Below, piece by piece: positions 33,066-45,100 of a stretch of 64,000 nucleotides of DNA (positions within the stretch are counted from its first letter, which is position 1; every line of letters begins with the position of its first letter). The stretch covers positions 12,895,201 to 12,959,200 of the forward strand of contig NC_092670.1 of assembly GCF_964355755.1 (NCBI RefSeq), given 5' to 3'. The stretch comes from Antedon mediterranea (taxonomy: Eukaryota > Echinodermata > Crinoidea > Comatulida > Antedonidae). The position numbers and the translations under genes were made by a program. A model generated the notes under the pieces. It searched no databases, was not told the origin of the DNA, and saw nothing but the letters and a program-made list of their open reading frames with translations.

Positions 33066-36000
33066 TTAATTTCCTGATGGTGGCCTACCACTCTTGGTAA
33101 ATCTTGTGGAATTACCTTCTGCAGAAACAAACATGGTAAAATCAATAACATAATATAATTAAGCTCTGTCTACAAACTAGTTTTAACAAAAAGGTATGAT
33201 GTGCACAAATATAGTAGTAACATGACATCTTCATTGTCCATATATGGGCACATCACATTTTTGTGATACATTAACCACAATGCAAGTTTCAATTGATATA
33301 TAAATTATTCTCAACAATGATATGTTAGTTAAAAAGTCATATTCTAGTCAGAAAGGTCATTTGACAGCAAATATTGCAATAATTTTGTACTTTGATCAAA
33401 ACTTACTTCTATCGGTATTCCAGTCAAAGCTAGATCCATCATCTGAGGGCGCTCTATGCCATGATCTTCCTCTGTTTGCCAAGTCGCTTGATTTGGTGGC
33501 CGCCTGTGTTAAAATATACAATTAATAGAGTTGGACTAGAAAACATTATTGGTTTTTAAAGCAAATTAATTAATTCATTGTGAAATTGAATGCAGAAGAA
33601 AAGCTCAAATTTCCTTGAAGAGTAACTTTATTTTGCATATACAGTATTGGTCCTAAAACATAAATATTATCACCAGAAATAAAAGCATAATCTTATAAAC
33701 TTTTGTCGACTGATGATTGGGCGTCGCTACATCCTACACTTACTTCGGTTTCAGATTGCTGTGTCAGTGAACACCATCCTAGACTGGTGTGTGGCGTCTC
33801 AATTACATCAGATATTGGGCTCTCTTTGCCACTGGTTCTGAAAAAAAACCAATTATGATTTATGTTATCCCACAAATTAGCATGACTACATACATTGTAC
33901 AAAATTGTTTAAATAATAGCACTAATAAATTAGATTTCCAGAAATAAAACTTACATATGCTGGTGTCTTTGAGATCTTGAAGTTAGACTGGAATCTGTCA
34001 AAACGGAAATTATATTACTGCATATAACTCGACAATACAAAAGAATCATAATACTATTGTCTATATTGAATTTATATTATTCTAAAGCTTATTAATAATT
34101 TAATAGAACAAAAATGTATAAATGCTTACCATCAGATTCCCAAACTGGATAACGCTTGAAAGAAAAAGATCACTGAATTATTATTTTAACTACCGGTATG
34201 GTATTAATATTATTTCTTTGCCAATTTATGGTATTTAAAAATAATATGTCAAATAAAGGTAAATATAAACATACTGGTCCTTCAACTTGGGAAACACTTT
34301 CAAATTCATCGTCACTAAGTAGCTGACTGACTCGCTGAAAGCCACCTGCCTGGCTGTCGGCATAATCACTGGCAGCCCCAAAGCTACGGTAAGGATTGGC
34401 TGGGCCTCCATACTCACTGCTGTTCTCAGCTCCAGCTAGCCTATAAGGAACAATGCTACTTGTAAAAAGCTGATATGACTGAATACAACCATGCTCAATT
34501 AAAATCCTACCTCCTAATTGACAACAAATTTGGACCACACAAAAATAAAGTAAATCAAGTAAATTGTTAATCCAAACCGAGCGTAAAACTACTAAATTTC
34601 TCAAAATTTCATACCCAAGCACCATGTGTGATAATACTATCATATACAGTATTAATGGTACTATAGGCTGTTGTTGCCTTCTACTTCAAGTGGTGGTGGG
34701 TTCAAATCTTTTCTATGCTCAGTACAAAATGCGAAAAAAGAAAGGAATTGCACTTACTGAATAATGTACAAATGAACTAGGTCAGGCGGTGAAATATAGG
34801 TCAGTATTCAATTACCTAATTTCTCATTTTGTTTATGCAAATTATTGATTGTTATGCAAATTAGGTGACCTTACCTTGCACACCTACTGCAGATGCTAAT
34901 CTTAACAGTAGCTTCAGGCGATTCAAACTGATCCCGCTGAATAAACAAAACAAAATGTCAATAATTATGCTGTACAGAAATGTTATGGTACATGGTATTA
35001 TTAGTAGAAAGTATATAATACATAAAAACACACTCCATACGAATGCCATTGTTACTGAGACCACAGTGTGGTGTTTTATCAAAAAGGATGTAGAGCTTCT
35101 ATTTTAAGGGGATACCCAACCAAGTGTCCTCTTAATAGGGGTTTCTCCTGTTCATTCACAGGAAAATTTCCCCTTAAACTCTTTTGAATAGCAGTTCCCC
35201 AAAAGAGGGTTTCACACTGCAAATAGTGTAATAATTGTTATTAAAATCCGGATTCTAAAAATAGATCTGTACTTACCTTGCTAAGCTTATGTCCAGTTGC
35301 TTTAGCATTTACAACACCTTCACTTCTCAAAGCATCAATGTCCTCTGTAAATTTAAAAAGGTATTCTCTTATGTAACCATAGTCATGCCATTTTAATTTC
35401 TAATTTTTCTCTTATATGTATGTAATTAATGTACTGAAGTATTTGGTAAATTGTACGGTATTTAAATATTTAGTCGAAACAATTGTTTTCAATAAACCTA
35501 ACATTATCAGTAAGTGTGCACCAAGACTTTGTTGGTGGAAAGGCCCTACCAGCAAACTTTAGTAGGCCTACTGTAGCTACCTCTTTTTGTACTCCATAAA
35601 CATGGGAAATATACCTGCTTTATTGTGTTTATTAAATGTCTTTGTATTGATTTACCTAGCATATCAATGGCCGAATCATAATCTCCATCATCACCAGTAA
35701 TAGCATCTTCTCCACCATCCAGATATCCACTGCTGGTGACTTGTTGCTTTGCCAATGCCGCTAATTCTTCTTTATGACCATAACCTCTCTTAGTTGAGGT
35801 CACTTTGGTCTTACTCACCCTTTAACGAAATAAAATGTTTCATTCAAAATCTCATTTAGTATAGATGCTCTCAATAAATTAACCATTAACATCATTAAAT
35901 ATCATTGAAGTCTGCTCTTTTGTGAGATTAATTGACCTCTTCATTTATATGATTAAGTAAATAAATAAGACATTGTTTAACACAAATTCCAACCAGCAAT

Positions 36001-38800
36001 GAATTACGTGACAATATTGTTCAATTTTATATGTACAAAAAACAATATTACATAAACAAAATACAACAACCGCAAAGCAAATGCACGCAGTGGAGGCCTA
36101 GGCCTACTATTGAATTTATAAATCCACACACTCACATTCTTTTGTCTTCCACAGTTTTACGTCCATATTTCTTTTCCAGTTTGTCTGCAGTGAGCTCGCC
36201 ACTGAGTGGATCATCATCATAATCGTAAATTTTTCTGCGGGCTTGTGTCGAGCTGGTGTATTTCAGGTCATCGTCATCATCAATTGCCCACTGAGCATGC
36301 CCAGAAGCACCTTTTGAGAATGCAACAGATTTATTTTTAACTTTCTGTGATTCTTGAAAAAGGTCATCAAAATCCCCAGTACTTTTTGTCACTTTGTTGT
36401 CCCATTCTGGCTTCTCACTTTTCTTATCTGAAAGTATAAAAACATTTATGTGTTATTCTAAAATGTAACAAAAAGAAATATAGACAAAAATAGGAAGATT
36501 CTGTGAAATATCTTGTCTTTTGTAGAATGAAAAATTATAGGGTGGTTAACCTATTTTTATTTTACTCACACCCATCAAGATTTTCGTCTTTCATTGTTTT
36601 GTGCTTTGGTTTTCTCATGTTACTGGACCACGGTTTTTCGTAGCCTCTATCAGTTTTCAATGCAGAGTCTAAACAGAAAGTATAGAGAAATTGAAATTTT
36701 TAAATCTTAAGATTCAAATGTTCATTAAATTATCAAACAAATACAAATGATTCAGGGAGATTATGAATTAATGAATTTAAGTTAAGTTTTTAATTATGAA
36801 AACCCACCTGTAATTGAAAAAAACCCCCCAAAAAACAACTATATAAACAAACGTCTGCAACCATCAGACATGATACCAGAAGAAGATATAAACAAAAAAT
36901 ACAAAATTGACATTAAAATGAACTTTAAAATGTAATTAATTGTTTATTTATGATCAATATTACTATTGTAGGAGTAAGATGATTATAATGAATTCTGAAG
37001 AAATACAGATTTTTCACGCAGGTATGGAAATCCGTCTGTTGTCAGAAGACGTTAGAATAAGCGAGTGTGTTACATACCAGTGGATGCCCACATTGATTTT
37101 GCATCAGCACTTCGACTCAACGGATCGGCGTTCCCGCCAAGAGATTTCCTTCCAGCTGGTAGAGTTGATGATGGCCGCATTTTGTTTAGAGGATTTTCCT
37201 ACAAATGGATTATGAAAATAATATGATTAAAGCAGGGAAGAGTGAGAGTGTAAAATCTCAGTCATCCCAGATTCAAGTAACCTTTTAAAAGATGTCAAAT
37301 ACTTAAAGCCCCATTCCCTACGTTTTTTAGATTTAATTTAAGATCACAAACTATATTTAATGTAAAAATAATACTATATGGTCCTATTGCGATAACTTTT
37401 TTCGTCTTTAAATGGTTAAAAATGTGAAAAATAAGTCGATTCTAATAATTATAGTGGCCCGCTATAAATCCCAAAATGCATTGCGCGCGGATTGATATTT
37501 TTGTTTTTCACCTGTAATTCGCCCACTTTTCGATCGATCGTGAGGCCAAAACAAATGGAAGACTCCTAACTTTTCAGCGAAAATACCGGGTTTTCCCCAA
37601 TTTGTATCAACGGAGTCTGGCAAAAATAGAAAGACAATTAATGCAGCAACTATACAACGTCAGGCTAGGTATATAGCTAGCGTACGATGTTCGTACGTTA
37701 CCGATGTTTACCAGCTAGGCCTACAAAACTAAGCCTAGCTAGGCTAGGCCTAAGACCGTCCACGAGAGGTCGATCGCCGCGAGCTACTTAGGTAGTGCAT
37801 TGTTTTTCACTTTTTATCATAATTTACCATAAAACGTACATTTAAGACAAGGAATTAATGTTTTTAAAGTGATATATATGTATTATTTTCCAAAAAACGT
37901 CCAAAATTGCAGGGAAGGGGTCTTTAAAACAGTGGCTTGAAATTCACACTAGTAATTTTACTAGTTGGGTTGCTCATTCTTTTTATTTTCTCAATGGTTT
38001 TCTAGAGGAAAAAAAAGTAAATTTCTAGCCCTGCTTTTCGATTTTTTTTAGAAATTACCTCATGCAAATAAAGTTTTTCTATTTCATGTTTTTTAATAGT
38101 GTACTGTAGTGTAAATCATTTAAATTTTATTTAATATTTAATAAATACAGTACATACCTGTTTTCTTTGATCTATTCTGTTAAGAACTTTCACAAGATAT
38201 GGAATTGGTTCTGCTGGCAAGTCCTTTATAAGTCTTGACATCAAGTCCTACAAAAATAAAATATTAATAGCCGGTATATAGAGTTAATCTACGCCAAGAG
38301 TTTTATAATAAAAGATTAATAATCATCAATTATTGCCATTATTAGTTTTTTAAATTAAAATATGCATAAAACATAAATCGTAATATTAAAAAATTAATCA
38401 ATAATAAATCAATTATTATCACAATAAAAATACGTTTGCATGTAGCAAAATAAATATAACATTTTATGTATTACAATACATAACAGTTTTTGTCATAACA
38501 CCCTACACCGGGCTCTGTTGGGCGTAGGTTAATATGACTAATCCGGTCCCCAGGTATGTCATATCATGTAGCCGCCTAGCCTCTAGCTACTACAAGTACA
38601 ACTTCTAAGCCTAGCCTAGGGAGGCCTACCTAGGCCTAGTTAGGCTAGGGTCAGGCCTAGCCTAGTAGGCCTAGCCTAGACTCTAGTAGGCCTACAAAGC
38701 AATATTGTTTAGGTCAGCTGATATTAGGCCATACCTCAAAAAGTCCACCAATCCTATGTTTTTCTAAGAATGATTGTACTTTATGTTGAGATGCAGCCAT
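33066..38800 (-). CDS. C8orf34: C8orf34 (VEST-1) orthologue, RIIa-like domain protein
   Basis: Fourteen exons join in phase to about 478 residues: 38800-38735, 38247-38158, 37198-37078, 36668-36570, 36427-36136, 35819-35656, 35344-35277, 34936-34875, 34440-34275, 34154-34130, 33994-33955, 33837-33744, 33503-33407 and 33118-33066. The N-terminus (VQSFLEKHRIGGLFEDLMSR, then PAEPIPYLVKVL) is the RIIa/DPY30-like dimerisation-docking helix pair of human C8orf34 (SFLQRHCIGPLFEEMM, PDEPIPFL). Other conserved islands are GYEKPWSSNMRKPKHK, DIDALRSEGV and VKISICSRCAR (human LNICSRCAR). The rest is low-complexity and acidic, probably disordered. The domain suggests interaction with AKAP-like helices; the molecular function in animals is poorly known. 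Initiation is at the ATG before AASQHK, 323 bp from the divergent TM9SF1 start. Confidence 0.92.
34650..34760 (+). repeat. tRNA-derived SINE fragment
   Basis: TGGTGGTGGGTTCAAATCTT carries a B-box-like GGTTCAAATC, with an A-box-like upstream segment. It lies in an intron of C8orf34. The fragment is degraded. Confidence 0.4.
35100..35220. repeat. Small DNA-transposon remnant
   Basis: GTGTCCTCTTAATAGGGG and AGTTCCCCAAAAGAGGG resemble the ends of Tc1/mariner-like MITEs of the 'tagaacctctattaagtggacacc' type. It is in C8orf34 intron 7. Confidence 0.45.
37220..38157. other. Intron 2 of C8orf34
   Basis: Mostly unremarkable. A denser stretch of TAGGCCTA and CTAGCTAGG words occurs at 37670-37760. 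The stretch 37310-37560 includes GCCCGCTATAAATCCCAAAATG and may be an interspersed repeat, but I cannot bound it. Confidence 0.35.
38590..38700. repeat. AGGCCTA/CTAGCCTA low-complexity cluster
   Basis: Interleaved AGGCCTA, CTAGCC and TAGGCCTAG words cover about 110 bp of C8orf34 intron 1. Similar clusters are at 26940-27095, 37700-37760 and 41840-41890. Confidence 0.7.
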
Positions 38801-39123
38801 TATGTTATAATTATATAAACCATAAAAATTTGGTTAAAAATATAAAATTGACGAGCTCGAGAAGAAAGAGCGTCAGAAAACTAAGCGACGTGATAGACTT
38901 AAATTCCAGACTGCCCGAAATTATAATAATATAAATGAAAATACATTATTTCATTGGTCCTCATTAATATCTACAGTATTTCAAGAAAATTTTGCTATAA
39001 TATATCTCTCATGAATATTGGAAGATTTTTGAATACTAATTTCTAGATTTCAATCGCTCATTCTGTCATTTCAATGTGTGTACTTTCTGGCAATGTTTTG
39101 AACAAGTGACATCACCAATCAAG
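38801..39123. promoter_or_regulatory. Bidirectional promoter of C8orf34 and TM9SF1
   Basis: The two start codons are head-to-head with 323 bp between them, so this segment must hold both 5' UTRs and transcription starts. No TATA box is evident at a convincing position. The sequence is not CpG-rich. Confidence 0.65.
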
Positions 39124-42100
39124 ATGGCAGCCGCCTTGTTGGCAGTTTTGTGCGTTTTCTGCTATATAAATCCGATTTTATCGGAACATTTTAAAGACGG
39201 AGAAAAGGTAATTACTTAGAATCAATCTCATAACATTTGAGTTTAACTATATTTGTATCGCATCAATATAAATAAATTATATGACTCAGGATTAGTTAAT
39301 AAATTGAATCGAAATTGCTAGGCCAGCACCTAACTAAACTAAACACAATCTTTTGTAAATCAGGTGGGTGGTGGTATCTCGGGTGAGAGACGCCTACGAC
39401 CCGGCTATGGTATTTACCTATAGATAGGCCTAACTTTTGTTGAAAAACAATAGGCCCTAGTATTCTGCTTTATTTCTTATGTAATATGATCTTAAGATGC
39501 ACACAGTTTGTTAACTATTCATTTATTGTCAAATTTATTTTTCGCCGTGGTTAGGATTCCGGCACCGGAACTCAACTGCCCAGCGTTAGGGAATCCGACA
39601 CGCTATTGCGCATGCCCAGAGCGAGGTAATCGGCGACTCTATACTTTAATCAACAGCGAAGGATCATTTCATAGCTGCGCCACGGCGAACCAGCCTAGAT
39701 GCCTACTAATACGGGATCCAGTAGTAAATACTAGGCTAGGCCTACCGTACCAGCTAGACGTGACCAGCAGTGGGCCTATTTATTTTGTAATTAAAAAGTG
39801 GTTCATTCATATATAAACTTCATATAATTATGAATTATATAATTACATGACTAGTTTTATGATTTTTCAAGTACAAACTTAAATAATTTCATATAACGCA
39901 TTATAGTTACTGTACATAACATGCAATCACAAGTTGATTTGTTGACGGCAGCCACCGCGTGGATGTGAAAAAACTGTTCGGAAAGTTGGGGTCGCAACGC
40001 TAATTACAGCATTACGATTCTTAGATAGATACATACTGATTCTTATTAATATCATAATAATTATTTTAACGCGTGGCGTAGTCGTATTTTAATTAAATTA
40101 ATTCATGTATGGCCTAGGCCAAGTTTCATCCATCGCTCTCTCACTCGCGCAACGACTATCTAGGCTACAGTAAATCCCTATAACACTCTGACTCTCGGTG
40201 GTGTGGTGTGTGGCAGGTGCAAGCTATAATTCACTTCCCAGAGCTCTGGGCATGCGCAATAGCGTGTCGGATTCCCTAACGGTGGACAGTTGAGTTCCGG
40301 TGCCGGAATCCTAACCACGGCGTTTATTTTTAGTCTCTTCTATTTATATAAAAATGCATTTAAATAATCCACATCGCCATCATTGTGGCTAAAGATACAT
40401 TAATTACCGTATCCATACTTCTAAAAACTAAAAGTATGGTAATTATAAATTGCATTCCTAAAACTTGTACCTAAATATAAAACTCGTTCCTAAATATAAA
40501 ACTCATTCCTAAATATTAAAACTCGTTCCTAAATATTACAAACCTACCCTCTAAATAATCTCTCTTAAATTAAAAACTAAAAAAAAATGTCAAGTAGAGA
40601 ATCCAACCCCTTAAGCCAGAGCCTCATCACAAGCCCACTAAGCTACACAGCTGGCTTGCTGAAAACCATTGCAATAACCTATTTGATTAACATCTATCTT
40701 ACATAGCGCCCTCTAATTACTGTACCTTTAGTTTTTACGATTATTAATTGACATCATATAATCATATTATCATATTATTGGCAAAAAAAACCCGGACATT
40801 ATTAAATGAATATTATTATCTCATATCACAAGATAATGAACATCTCGAGATAGGGCCTACTACAGTATATCCTAGAGATAGTTAAAGATATATTGTCCCC
40901 CTAAAAAAATATTTTTTTTGATTTTTTTGTTGAATATGTTATTTTAATGTCACATAATAGTTATTCACTCTCACAAAAAATTGGGTCTGAAAAAAATTTA
41001 TTTACCTGAGAAAAATGTAATTTAAGCAAAAAATGGTCAAATTGTCTGGAATACAATGAGTTTTTGGGTAATTTAACTGTTTATTTTGTCTTTTTATATG
41101 CGAAATAATTTTTTCCCCCCGTTTTTTTTCTTTGTAAGTGAACAACTTCATTAAAACTGCAAAATGGCCTATTCAAAGTCCGATTTTAAAAATATTTATT
41201 TTTCATGATTTTGGGGGTACATCTTTAATTATATTGGTATGGTAGACTGTACACACCTCCAGATAGAGTGCAATATTAATTAAATTAAAATACAGACATT
41301 TACAATAACTTTTCTATTAGACTTTAATGAATCACTCTTATTCCTTAACACTTTGACTGCCAGAGGTTTTTCCAGTTAGAAACTGCCACCGCCAGCGTTT
41401 TTAGCCCAATTTGATGTTTTTATTAAAGCTGATTGAAACTATGTATGTGATCTGATTTACATGTAATTTAGACTAAAATAATCATAAAGATTTTAGCTTT
41501 ACAATGGTACCAAGAACGATTTTCAAATCGCAATATGTAAATCGTAATAGTAAAATGAAAGTAACCCACTTTTTTAGTTTTTCGTAGTTTCGCGCAAGAA
41601 AGTCGAGATATTCGCGATTTTGAGCAAGACATCACAATATGAAAATATCGCCCGGTGAGATCAACACACAACGAAAAAGTTACTTACACGGCACCGATAG
41701 GCCTATAAAAACAAGTTATCACTATCGAAATATGTATTACATTTTATAAATCATAAATCTTACATCAATGTTTCGCCAAAATCCACATAATAAAGACACC
41801 AGGCCTAGTTAACAAGGCCTAAATTTGGTCCGGAGCCGTTTTACGACTAGGCCTAGGCTAGCCTAGTACTACGTACTAGCCTAGCTAGTAAACTGATGAT
41901 AATGTTCATACCATTTCTAAACAAGTGTGTTGCGTTAAACTCGGCCACTTACAGTGAAACACCAAAACAATTAGGGTATACATACAATAATAAAATTAAA
42001 GACTTCATATTGAAAATGCATCCATTATTTTTTATTCAGATAACAAACAAACATGCCAATGCACATAAACATTTGTAATGCTTCGTCGGCATAGCTAGCG

Positions 42101-45100
42101 CGCGACCGATACACAATGCGCCAAACCATCGCTGTACGCGCTACTGTGATGCGCGGTGTATGTTATTTCGACAGGTACCATTTTGACAATCGTTTGTAAC
42201 CAGATTAGTTACTTTCAAAAAGTTAAATATTCACGGTCCAGACCGAATATAGTGTCCATATTTATAGTATATACCAATAATTAACCTATCTACCGGATTT
42301 CGTAAAAAAACGCGAAAAACGAAGATCTTCGTGTTTGGCAGTCAAGCGTTGTGTTTCCAAAAACGAAGATCTTCGTGTTTGGCAGTCAAAGTGTTAACCA
42401 TCATGTGAATTTGTAAATTTGCATTTATTTTTTAATTAGGTTATAAATTGCTAAACAAAAAAATCCTTTATTTGAAGTATTTTTATTGCAAATTTGCATT
42501 TTAATTGGTAAATAAAAAATTTGATTTCAGGTGGTTTTATATGTCAATAAAGTGGGTCCATATTTCAACCCTCATGAAACCTACCATTACTATCAACTAC
42601 CAGTATGTAGACCTGAGAAGGTAAGAATTATTATTGTGGTTTAGTTACATTTTAGGCATTTTTAGATACATTTTTTATGGTTTCCATAAAGCTATGAATT
42701 TGTCTACTCTCCAACACAAGTGAAAATAAATATTTTTATACATACATTGTATAAATGTATTCCAGTATCAATTTGTCCTTTATCTTTTTTAACAACACAC
42801 AATATTTATTAAAAACTAACATTTAGTATTTTGTATTATCGTGTGAAAAATATTATGTTTTGCGCATTCAAAGTAAAATAAAATAATATATTTATCATCA
42901 TAAAATATGTTTAAAATTCATTTTCGATCATAAAAAAAATACATACAAATTTTAACCATCTGACAATAATTTATTAGTAGATTGTTATACAAGTATTCAT
43001 TAAATTGTAATTACCTTAGTTAAAATGTAATGTAGTCAACTCTAATATTGATGAGTTTAAAAATTGCCATATTGTTGTATAAATAGACTCCCTAATCGTG
43101 TATAGAAAAGTACACACACTTTTGTATTGTGTAAGAACCTATTGTTTGCCATTTTGTGTATACGTACAGTAGTTTGTAGGTTTGTAGTCAGGATTATCAC
43201 AGTTTGCAAAATATTATGTGAATGTTCAATAGGCAATCATTTCAAATACCAGTACTAAAGGTCCAGAAGTAAAAATTATATAATAATACATTGGTAGTGG
43301 GGTTTAGTGTCCATATAAAAATACACAATTTAAACATACTGTACCTATTGTTAAATAATCCCACGGAATTATACAGTCAGTACATACTGTCGTGAGGTGG
43401 TTTCCCGATTAATCGTACGATCAAAACGGTACTGGGTATGATCAAGGTCAAGTTCAATATTGAATATCGAAACGTGGCAGGCTGAAGGCGCTTGACCTTT
43501 GACAAGATCGCCTAAATTTTTAGTTTTTAACTTTACAATACTTAGTGTTGTATATTCTGGTACAGCCGCTCCATGATCTCTTTGCTTTTCTTCCTTATAT
43601 CTTTACTCTTTTTAAAAGTTTTACTAACGATTTTTATTTTATTTTATTATAGGCTATTTATATTTTTTGCTTTATGTACACGACAACTAACGATCAAATA
43701 ACAGTTTTTTCACATCGCAACTTATACAACGTAATTTTGAAAACTACAACCATTTTTTTCTATATACATACAACGTACATTTCTATTTTAACAAAAACAT
43801 TTTTCTAAACTTTCTATTATTTAAAAGTCGAAGATAGCCAGGTCTCGGGTCCATTCTATTGTCGCCACAGATTGATATCTTCATCAGTACTTCTATGAAT
43901 GGATGATTCGGTGGGAACACGAACGCTAGTTGATCATACCCAGTACCGTTTTGATCGTACGATTAATCGGGAAACCACCTCACGACATTATTCAGTCAGT
44001 ACATACTGTCTGCTCAGATAATAAAGCTTAAAGAATATGTTATAGTTTTGTACTCTACAATATTATATGTAAATTGTACAATATTATATGTAAATTGTAA
44101 TACTAGTTGATGATAACATATGTTTGTTTAATTATTCATAGACCATACGGTACATTAAGTTTTTACGTATGACATTTTCTGTTGCTTATTTTGTTTAATT
44201 TCATGATTTATTTAAATCTAAATGATAAATATTATTATATATTATTAGTATATTATTAATACAGTATATTGTATTACCATACCAACCATATAATATTACA
44301 TTAGTGTGTCCCATTAATATACTTTTTTACTGTTATTTATCTTTAACAGGTTGAGACAAGAAGCCTTACTTTAGGTGAAATTCTAGATGGAGATCGTATG
44401 GCAATCTCCATGTATAATTTAAAATTTAAAGGTAAAATGTTTGAATATTTGATATTATCCATACATTACTGTAGTTCCTCCCAATTAGCATACATCACCC
44501 AATTCCCTTTAAATCCAGATTACATTTTTTAGTGAATATATTAATTTAGTACTAAGTAACCTTGCAAAGAAGCAATCATAAATTCTAGATTCAAATGAAA
44601 ATCACCATACTAAGTATTCAGAAAGAAGGCAACATATGCCAAGTATGCACTTTTAGTATTTCACTTCTGTTGCATACAGTGAGCCTTGTGCTATATAAAA
44701 TTAAATAGTCTGATTTGAGTACACATTACATTATATGGCTATTGGTGAAATCAAGTTATGCTTGGATAATTATAATTATTTATAATAAAGATTATTTTAA
44801 TACCTTTAACTCAAAATAATTTCAACCAACCAGTTTTTAAGATTTAAGACACCATGTTTAAATCTTTCAAACTATTTCTTTTTTTACCATATTTAACGAG
44901 GGTGATCCATCCAGCAATTGCTGATCATTAGTGACCCTCATAGATTCACAAGACAAACAAGAGATCCAAAACAAGATGCTCTACATAAACAAAAGTCTTA
45001 TTACAAGTCTTTGAAAAAATCCTGACATGTGACAGGACTTGAACCTAGGACCCTAGGTAGCCCAGCATCATAACCACCAAGTCTCACCACTGTACTCACT

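Noticed and set aside
39508-39816. 102-codon plus-strand frame in TM9SF1 intron 1
   Set aside because: Covers the left arm of the 780-bp MULE-type element; no protein family resemblance.
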